Assembly: GCF_900094925.1 (NCBI RefSeq)
Contig: NZ_FMAY01000007.1
Span: 1-64,000, forward strand
DNA: 64,000 nt
Direction: 5' to 3'
Source of the DNA: Kosakonia oryzendophytica
Lineage (GTDB): Bacteria; Pseudomonadota; Gammaproteobacteria; Enterobacterales; Enterobacteriaceae
Every line of letters starts with the position of its first letter. Positions within the stretch are counted from its first letter, which is position 1. Below are positions 58,011 through 64,000 of this stretch, piece by piece. The translations under genes were made by a program, and so were the position numbers. Below the pieces are notes generated by a model. It ran no database searches. It had not been told where the DNA came from and saw only the letters and a program-made list of their open reading frames with translations.

Positions 58011-59588
58011 ATGAAAACACGAAAAATTGGATTGGCTAATTACCTCGCCTACGGTTCAGGCGACTTTCTGGGGGCGGGTACGACCGCGTTGACCGCAGCA
58101 TGGTTACTTTATTTCTACACAACCTTCTGTGGCCTGACGCCTATCGAAGCGACATTTATCTTTGCAGCCGCGAGGGTGCTGGATGCTGTCGTCAGTCCGC
58201 TGATGGGCTTTTTAACCGATAACTTCGGCACGACCTGGCTGGGTAAACGCTTTGGTCGTCGTAAGTTCTTTATCCTGCTCGGTATTCCCTGCGTTTTCAG
58301 CTATTCGATGATGTGGATAGGGGAGATGAGTTTCTGGTATTACCTGCTGACCTATCTGTTGTTCGATGTGGTTTACACCATGATTCTGGTGCCGTACGAA
58401 ACGCTGGTACCGGAAATGACGGATGACTTTAAACAGAAAACTAAATTCTCCGGGGCGCGCATTTCTATGGCGCAAATGTCGGCGATTCTGGCCTCTTTCC
58501 TGCCTGGAGTTCTGCTGACACACTTCGGTAAAGAAAACCCGATCTCCTTCTTCTATGCAAGCCTGGTGTTCTCGGTACTGTGCGCATTGATGCTGACGTT
58601 TGTCTGGTGTTTCACCTGGGAACGCCCGCGTGAAGAGTGGACCGAAGCGGCTCTGCGTGCAGAGGAAGAGAAAAAGAGCCTCACCCTGGGGCAGAGTCTG
58701 CGCCGCCTGTTTGTTGAACTTAGTTCAACGCTGCGTATTAAAATTTTCCGTCAGCACCTCGGTATGTACCTCGGTGGTTATATCGCACAAGACGTATTTA
58801 ACGCGGTGTTCACCTATTACGTGGTGTTTGTGCTGATGCAAGAAGCCTCTCTCGCGTCTAACCTGCTTGGCACGATGGCAATTTTCCAGTTTATCGCTGT
58901 TATCGCCATGATCCCGCTGTGCATCCGTTTCGGGCCTGCGCCGTCGTACCGTATGGTTGTGGTGTTGTTTGGTCTGAGTGCTGCCTCTTACGGCATCCTT
59001 TATTGGGCGGGATTAAGCGACATTTACGCGTTACTGCTGCTGGTTTCTGCCGTTGCGGGTCTGGGCCGGGGCGGCATCAACTATGTTCCGTGGAATACCT
59101 ACACCTACATCGCCGATATTGACGAAGTGGTAACCGGCCAGCGTCGCGAAGGTATTTTCGCCGGCATTATGACCCTGACACGCAAAGCCTCGCAGGCGGG
59201 TGCGGTGATGCTGGTAGGGATTGTGATGCAGGCGTCGGGCTTTGTTTCCGGGCAAAAAACGCAGGTACCGGAAGTGAGCCATACCATCCTGATGATCATG
59301 TGCTTTGGCACCATTGCGGTGCTGTGCTGCGGCTTCCTTGTCTCGCTGCGCTTTAAGCTGAACCTGAAAACGCACAGCGTGTTGCGCGAAGAGACGGCCA
59401 AAATGCGCCAAAGCGGTCGCGCAATGCCAGAAAGCATCACGCCACAGGCACGTGAAACCGTGGAGATGCTGGCGGGTATGCCATACGAATCGCTGTGGGG
59501 CAATAACAATATCGGCTACCTGAATCGGAATAAACCAGCCGCACCCTCCCTGAAGAAAGGCGCGTCACTGAAATCGACTTATAACTGA
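58011..59588 (+). CDS. GPH-family sugar:cation symporter, probably for rhamnogalacturonides
   Basis: 525 aa from ATG 58011; a TTG three codons upstream is less likely. Twelve membrane helices of the glycoside-pentoside-hexuronide family: NYLAYGSGDFLG, DAVVSPLMGFLTD, GKRFGRRKFFILLG and PYETLVPEMT. Long hydrophilic C-terminus. Paired with a GH105 hydrolase, it resembles RhiT/TogT-type importers of pectin oligomers. About 300 bases of untranslated sequence precede it, holding the flhE terminator and presumably its promoter. Confidence 0.85.
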   Translation: MKTRKIGLANYLAYGSGDFLGAGTTALTAAWLLYFYTTFCGLTPIEATFIFAAARVLDAVVSPLMGFLTDNFGTTWLGKRFGRRKFFILLGIPCVFSYSMMWIGEMSFWYYLLTYLLFDVVYTMILVPYETLVPEMTDDFKQKTKFSGARISMAQMSAILASFLPGVLLTHFGKENPISFFYASLVFSVLCALMLTFVWCFTWERPREEWTEAALRAEEEKKSLTLGQSLRRLFVELSSTLRIKIFRQHLGMYLGGYIAQDVFNAVFTYYVVFVLMQEASLASNLLGTMAIFQFIAVIAMIPLCIRFGPAPSYRMVVVLFGLSAASYGILYWAGLSDIYALLLLVSAVAGLGRGGINYVPWNTYTYIADIDEVVTGQRREGIFAGIMTLTRKASQAGAVMLVGIVMQASGFVSGQKTQVPEVSHTILMIMCFGTIAVLCCGFLVSLRFKLNLKTHSVLREETAKMRQSGRAMPESITPQARETVEMLAGMPYESLWGNNNIGYLNRNKPAAPSLKKGASLKSTYN

Positions 59589-59598
59589 GGTGAGAAAT

Positions 59599-60738
59599 AT
59601 GAAGGTTTGGCCTGTCAAACACAGTCCGTTATTGCGTCAGCCAGAGCGGTTTATCGCCCGTGATGAACTGAAGGCATTGATTCGCAAGATCACGCATAAC
59701 CTCGTGAATATACATGATAACACCGGCGAGTTTTTATTGCGGCTCGACGATGGGCGTGTGATTGATACCAAAGGCTGGGCTGGCTGGGAGTGGACTCATG
59801 GTGTCGGTTTGTACGGCATGTATCAGTATTATCGCCAGACAGGGGATGAAACCGTCCGTGAGCTGATTGATAACTGGTTCGCCGAGCGCTTTGCTGAAGG
59901 TGCTACCACGAAGAACGTCAACACCATGGCCCCCTTTCTGACGCTGGCGTATCGCTATGAGGAAACCGGCAACCCGAGCTATCTGCCATGGCTTGAAAGC
60001 TGGGCTGAGTGGGCGATGTATGAGATGCCACGCACTGAGCATGGCGGTATGCAGCACATCACACTGGCGGAGGAAAACCACCAGCAGATGTGGGACGACA
60101 CCCTGATGATGACGGTCCTGCCGCTGGCAAAAATCGGTAAGCTGCTTAACCGGGCAGAGTATGTTGAGGAAGCGGTATATCAGTTCCTGCTCCATGTGCA
60201 GAACCTGATGGACAGAGAAACCGGCTTGTGGTTTCACGGCTGGAATTACGACGGGCAGCACAACTTCGCCCGCGCCCGCTGGGCGCGCGGCAATAGCTGG
60301 CTGACTATTGTGATCCCGGATTTCCTCGAACTGGTGGATCTGCCGGAAAATAACGCGGTACGCCGCTATCTGGTGCAGGTGCTGAATGCGCAGATCGCTG
60401 CCCTTGCCAGCTGCCAGCACGAGAGTGGGTTGTGGCACACGCTGTTGGATGATGCCGACTCTTATCTGGAGGCCTCCGCTACCGCCGGGTTTGCGTACGG
60501 CATACTAAAAGCGTTGCGTAAGCGCTATATCAGCGCGGATTACGCGGAAGTGGCAGAGAAAGCAGTGAAGGCAATTGTGGGTCACATTTCGCCGGAAGGG
60601 GAGTTGTTGCAGGTATCGTTTGGTACCGGGATGGGCAGTAATCTGGCGTTTTATCGCCAGATCCCACTGACTTCCATGCCGTATGGTCAGGCGATGGCGA
60701 TGCTCTGTTTGACGGAGTATTTGCGCAAATATTTCTGA
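59599..60738 (+). CDS. GH105 unsaturated rhamnogalacturonyl hydrolase (RhiN/YteR-like)
   Basis: 379 aa from ATG 59599 (MKVWPVKHSPLLRQ), ribosome site GAGGTGAGAAAT. Alpha6/alpha6-barrel GH105 with WEWTHGVGLYGMYQYYRQTGD, TLMMTVLPLAKIGK, WARGNSWLT and ASATAGFAYG. No signal peptide, so cytoplasmic; hydrates and removes the 4,5-unsaturated galacturonyl end from imported rhamnogalacturonan disaccharides. Functions with the preceding symporter. Confidence 0.88.
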   Translation: MKVWPVKHSPLLRQPERFIARDELKALIRKITHNLVNIHDNTGEFLLRLDDGRVIDTKGWAGWEWTHGVGLYGMYQYYRQTGDETVRELIDNWFAERFAEGATTKNVNTMAPFLTLAYRYEETGNPSYLPWLESWAEWAMYEMPRTEHGGMQHITLAEENHQQMWDDTLMMTVLPLAKIGKLLNRAEYVEEAVYQFLLHVQNLMDRETGLWFHGWNYDGQHNFARARWARGNSWLTIVIPDFLELVDLPENNAVRRYLVQVLNAQIAALASCQHESGLWHTLLDDADSYLEASATAGFAYGILKALRKRYISADYAEVAEKAVKAIVGHISPEGELLQVSFGTGMGSNLAFYRQIPLTSMPYGQAMAMLCLTEYLRKYF

Positions 60739-60752
60739 CAATACGGCAAAAG

Positions 60753-60779
60753 AAAAACCCCGGAACGCCGGGGTTTTTT
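60753..60779. terminator. Bidirectional terminator after GH105
   Basis: A-run, CCCCGG, AACG loop, CCGGGG, T-run, between convergent genes. Confidence 0.93.
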
Positions 60780-60849
60780 ATACCTGACAATGAGGACAAA
60801 TGCGATTGTGCAGGGCGGGTAACGTGTGTCAGCCACCCGGCATTAGCGC

Positions 60850-62583
60850 TTACATACGCTCGACAGTCTCGATCCCCAGCGTATCCAGACCCAGCTTCAG
60901 CGTTTTCGCGGTCAGCAGGGCCAGTTTCAGGCGGCTAAGGCGGATTTCGTCGCTGTCCGCGCTGAGGATCGGGCAATGCTCATAGAAACCGGAGAACAGA
61001 CCTGCAAGATCATACAGATAAGCACACATTACATGCGGTGTGCCTTCGCGCGCAACCACGCTCAGGGTTTCTTCAAACTGCAACAGACGTGCGGCCAGCT
61101 GTGATTCACGCTCTTCGCTAATCATCACCGGGGCGTTTTCCAGCACGCTCTCTTCAATGCCCGCTTTGCGGAACACAGACAACACACGGGTGTATGCATA
61201 TTGCATATAAGGCGCGGTGTTGCCTTCGAAGGCCAGCATATTGTCCCAATCAAACACGTAGTCAGTGGTACGGTTTTTCGACAGATCGGCATATTTCACG
61301 GCGCCAATACCGACAGCATTCGCCAGTTTTTCCAGCTCATCGGCAGGCATATCCGGATTTTTCTCCGCCACCAGGCGACGGGCGCGCTCCAGCGCTTCAT
61401 CGAGCAGATCGGCAAGTTTAACCGTGCCGCCCGCGCGGGTTTTGAACGGTTTGCCATCTTTGCCCAGCATCATGCCGAACATATGGTGCTCCAGCGGAAC
61501 GGAATCCGGCACATAGCCTGCTTTGCGGACAATCGTCCACGCCTGCATCAGGTGTTGGTGCTGGCGGGAGTCGATGTAATAGAGCACGCGATCGGCATGC
61601 AGCGTTTCATAACGGTACTTGGCGCAGGCGATATCCGTGGTGGTGTAAAGGTAGCCGCCATCTTTTTTCTGAATGATGACGCCCATCGGCTCGCCTTCTT
61701 TATTCTGGTACTCGTTGAGGAATACCACCGTCGCACCTTCACTCTCTACCGCCAGGCCTTTTGCTCGCAGATCGGCAACAATACCTGGCAGCATCGGGTT
61801 ATACAGACTTTCACCCATCACATCTTTACGGGTCAGGGTGACGTTTAAGCGTTCATAGGTTTTCTGGTTCTGACTCATGGTGATGTCAACCAGCTTGCGC
61901 CACATTTCGCGGCAGTACTCGTCGCCGCCCTGCAGTTTCACCACATATCCGCGCGCGCGTTCGGCAAAGGCGGCATCTTCGTCATAATGCTTTTTGGCTT
62001 CACGGTAGAAGCCCTCCAGGTCGGCCAACGCCATTTCACCCGCATTTTCCTGCTGTTGCAGCTCCAGGTAGGCGATCAGCATACCGAACTGGGTACCCCA
62101 GTCGCCGACGTGGTTCGCGCGAATCACGTTATGACCGAGAAATTCAAGCGTACGTACGGATGCATCACCGATAATGGTGGAACGCAGGTGACCAACGTGC
62201 ATCTCTTTTGCCACGTTCGGTGCAGAGTAATCGATAACGATGGTTTGTGGCTGCGGACGAGTGACGCCCAGACGATCCGATGCCAGCGCCAGGGTGACCT
62301 GCTGCGCAAGAAATTCCGGCGCAAGAAAAATATTGATAAAACCAGGACCGGCAATTTCAACTTTGCTGGCAATCCCGTCCAGAGAGAGGTGCGTCAGGAC
62401 CTGCTCGGCCAGTTGTCGCGGCGCCATGCCCAGTTTTTTTGCAACTGCCATCACGCCATTAGCCTGATAGTCGCCAAACTGAACTTTTGCGGACTGACGT
62501 ACCTGCGCTTCGCAATCTGCGGGGGCGCCTGCAGCAATCATGGCCTGACTGACTTTTTCTGAGAGAAGAGCCTGAATATTCAC
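60850..62583 (-). CDS. argS: Arginyl-tRNA synthetase
   Basis: 577 aa, the E. coli length. Class I synthetase with HIGH variant HVGH in [14 protein letters not shown]-terminal tRNA D-loop domain and C-terminal DALR anticodon domain. Charges tRNA-Arg; essential. Confidence 0.98.
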   Translation of the reverse strand: MNIQALLSEKVSQAMIAAGAPADCEAQVRQSAKVQFGDYQANGVMAVAKKLGMAPRQLAEQVLTHLSLDGIASKVEIAGPGFINIFLAPEFLAQQVTLALASDRLGVTRPQPQTIVIDYSAPNVAKEMHVGHLRSTIIGDASVRTLEFLGHNVIRANHVGDWGTQFGMLIAYLELQQQENAGEMALADLEGFYREAKKHYDEDAAFAERARGYVVKLQGGDEYCREMWRKLVDITMSQNQKTYERLNVTLTRKDVMGESLYNPMLPGIVADLRAKGLAVESEGATVVFLNEYQNKEGEPMGVIIQKKDGGYLYTTTDIACAKYRYETLHADRVLYYIDSRQHQHLMQAWTIVRKAGYVPDSVPLEHHMFGMMLGKDGKPFKTRAGGTVKLADLLDEALERARRLVAEKNPDMPADELEKLANAVGIGAVKYADLSKNRTTDYVFDWDNMLAFEGNTAPYMQYAYTRVLSVFRKAGIEESVLENAPVMISEERESQLAARLLQFEETLSVVAREGTPHVMCAYLYDLAGLFSGFYEHCPILSADSDEIRLSRLKLALLTAKTLKLGLDTLGIETVERM

Positions 62584-62729
62584 CGGGATACCTTACATTT
62601 AGGACGCCGCGTAACAGGGGCGGCGTCCGGGTGTTTAATAAAGGCGGGAGTATACTGCAAATGCCCGGTGGCGTCAGCACTGCATAACACGGTAGATTAT
62701 GCGCTTTGTGATGACTTACGGGCACTGTT

Positions 62730-63290
62730 ATGAGTAATTGGCAAACTATCGAAGAGTTGCAGGATATCGTGGAAGATTTGCCGCGTTTCACTGACGACTT
62801 GCAGAAATTTACTACCCGTCTTGGACTGAATATTGCACCATTAAACGCCGACCATATTTCGCTACGTTGTCATCAAAATACCACCGCAGAGCGCTGGCGG
62901 CGCGGTTTTGAACGGTGTGGTGAACTGCTCTCGGAGAACAGGATTAATGGTCGACCGATTTGCCTGTTTAAACTGCATGAACCGCTGTGTGTTGCGCACT
63001 GGCAATTCACCGTCATTGAGCTGCCATGGCCAGGTGAAAAACGGTATCCCCACGAAGGCTGGGAACATATCGAGATCGTATTGCCGGGGGCGCCGGAGAC
63101 ATTGAATGCGCGCGCGCTGGCGCTTTTGGCGGACGAAGGCCTGAGCCAGCCGGGGGTGTCAGTAAAAACCAGTTCACCCAAAGGCGAGCGTGAGCGTCTG
63201 CCAAACCCAACGCTGGCGGTGACAGATGGCAGGGTGACGGTGAAATTTCACCCCTGGACGATTGAAGACATCGTCGCCAGCGAGGGGTGA
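62730..63290 (+). CDS. yecM: YecM, VOC-fold protein
   Basis: 186 aa. Starts MSNWQTIEELQDIVEDLPRF; metal-type residues in ADHISLRCHQ and GWEHIEIVLPG. Vicinal-oxygen-chelate family; function unproven. Divergent from argS. Confidence 0.93.
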   Translation: MSNWQTIEELQDIVEDLPRFTDDLQKFTTRLGLNIAPLNADHISLRCHQNTTAERWRRGFERCGELLSENRINGRPICLFKLHEPLCVAHWQFTVIELPWPGEKRYPHEGWEHIEIVLPGAPETLNARALALLADEGLSQPGVSVKTSSPKGERERLPNPTLAVTDGRVTVKFHPWTIEDIVASEG

Positions 63291-63367
63291 CACACCGCCT
63301 GTGAAGGTGAGCAAAAACCGACTGAACGAAACAAGCCACAAGCCATGATAAAGAAAAGGGAGGAGTG

Positions 63368-64000
63368 ATGAGCATACTGGAAATTTGTTGTTATGGCGTC
63401 GAAGACGCGGTAATCGCTCAGCAGTCCGGTGCAGATCGCATTGAATTTTGCGCAGCACCGAAAGAAGGGGGCTTAACCCCGTCCTATGGCGCGCTGAGAA
63501 GCATTCGCCAGGCGGTGACGATTCCGGTGCATCCGATAGTGCGCCCGCGCGGCGGTGATTTTTGCTATCGCAAAGATGAATTTGCCACCATGCTTGATGA
63601 TATTCACTTTCTCCATAAGCTCGGCTTTCCCGGCCTGGTCACCGGTATTCTTAATGAGGACGGCGATGTTGATTTGGCGCGAATGCGTGACGTGATGAGC
63701 GCGGCGCAGGGAATGGCGGTTACTTTTCATCGGGCTTTCGATATGTGCGCCGATCCTGTGCAAGCCCTTGATTCATTAGCGGAGTTAGGCGTTTCGCGCA
63801 TTCTGACGTCAGGGCAACAGGCGTCGGCGGAAAAAGGACTTTCATTAATCAGGGAACTTAATGCCCGGTCCGGTGTTCCAATCATTATGGCAGGCGCAGG
63901 TGTGCGCCCGGATAACCTCTCACTGTTCCTTTCTGCAGGCGTAAAAGAGGTGCATAGCTCGGCAGGCAATTGGACAGCGTCGCCGATGCGTTATCGCAAT
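63368..64000 (+). CDS. cutC: CutC family copper homeostasis protein (partial)
   Basis: The first 211 residues are present, and the gene runs out of the window. Ribosome site GGGAGGAGTG. TIM-barrel CutC with [39 protein letters not shown] and [11 protein letters not shown]. Associated with copper tolerance in E. coli, though its biochemical role is debated. Confidence 0.95.
   Translation, partial: MSILEICCYGVEDAVIAQQSGADRIEFCAAPKEGGLTPSYGALRSIRQAVTIPVHPIVRPRGGDFCYRKDEFATMLDDIHFLHKLGFPGLVTGILNEDGDVDLARMRDVMSAAQGMAVTFHRAFDMCADPVQALDSLAELGVSRILTSGQQASAEKGLSLIRELNARSGVPIIMAGAGVRPDNLSLFLSAGVKEVHSSAGNWTASPMRYRN

Overview
The window is chromosomal DNA of an enterobacterium (Enterobacteriaceae, in the Enterobacter/Kosakonia/Lelliottia/Citrobacter range). 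The core genes (fliA, fliZ, sdiA, uvrY-uvrC, pgsA, the glyW-cysT-leuZ tRNAs, tyrP, araFGH, otsBA, flhDC, motAB-cheAW, tar-cheRBYZ, flhBAE, argS, yecM, cutC) read as close relatives of E. coli/Salmonella proteins and keep the E. coli flagellar-region order. The accessory content and several sequence details differ from E. coli, so it is not E. coli itself.

Layout. 1-94 is the 3' end of flagellin fliC with its terminator. 140-700 is a decayed IS200-type element. 910-18361 is an accessory island between fliC and fliA, best read as a flagellin glycosylation/modification locus. It holds two giant multidomain glycosyltransferases (1216 and 1188 aa), a zinc-ribbon methyltransferase and a VioA-like sugar aminotransferase. 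A tightly packed nine-gene minus-strand operon follows: NeuD/PglD-type acyltransferase, acyl carrier protein, two FabG-like reductases, a split transketolase, an AMP-forming acyl ligase, and LuxE- and LuxC-like proteins. 18851-23603 is fliA-fliZ plus the cystine/D-cysteine genes tcyJ-dcyD-tcyL-tcyN. 23894-27848 holds sdiA, yecF, uvrY and uvrC, then pgsA and three tRNAs. 29045-34653 holds tyrP, yecH, ftnA, yecR, an RpiB/LacAB-type isomerase, the tiny azuC, yecJ and a DJ-1 family gene. 34971-41379 is araFGH, otsB-otsA and uspC. 41380-57711 is the flagellar master regulator and motility/chemotaxis region (flhDC, motAB-cheAW, tar-cheRBYZ, flhBAE). A CPBP-type membrane protease gene is inserted between cheZ and flhB. 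58011-60738 is a two-gene pectin-fragment module (GPH symporter plus GH105 hydrolase). argS, yecM and the start of cutC close the window.

How the parts fit. FlhDC switches on fliA, and FliA (sigma-28) switches on late genes; a perfect-spacing sigma-28 promoter lies before tar. The island sits next to fliC and carries sugar-building, acyl-building and transferase genes, so its likely substrate is flagellin. I propose that the aminotransferase makes a 4-amino-4,6-dideoxyhexose nucleotide, the LuxE/LuxC/transketolase/reductase/ligase/ACP set builds an unusual acyl group, the NeuD-like enzyme N-acylates the sugar, and the giant transferases attach it. The parts are visible in the sequence; the order of steps and the product are inference.
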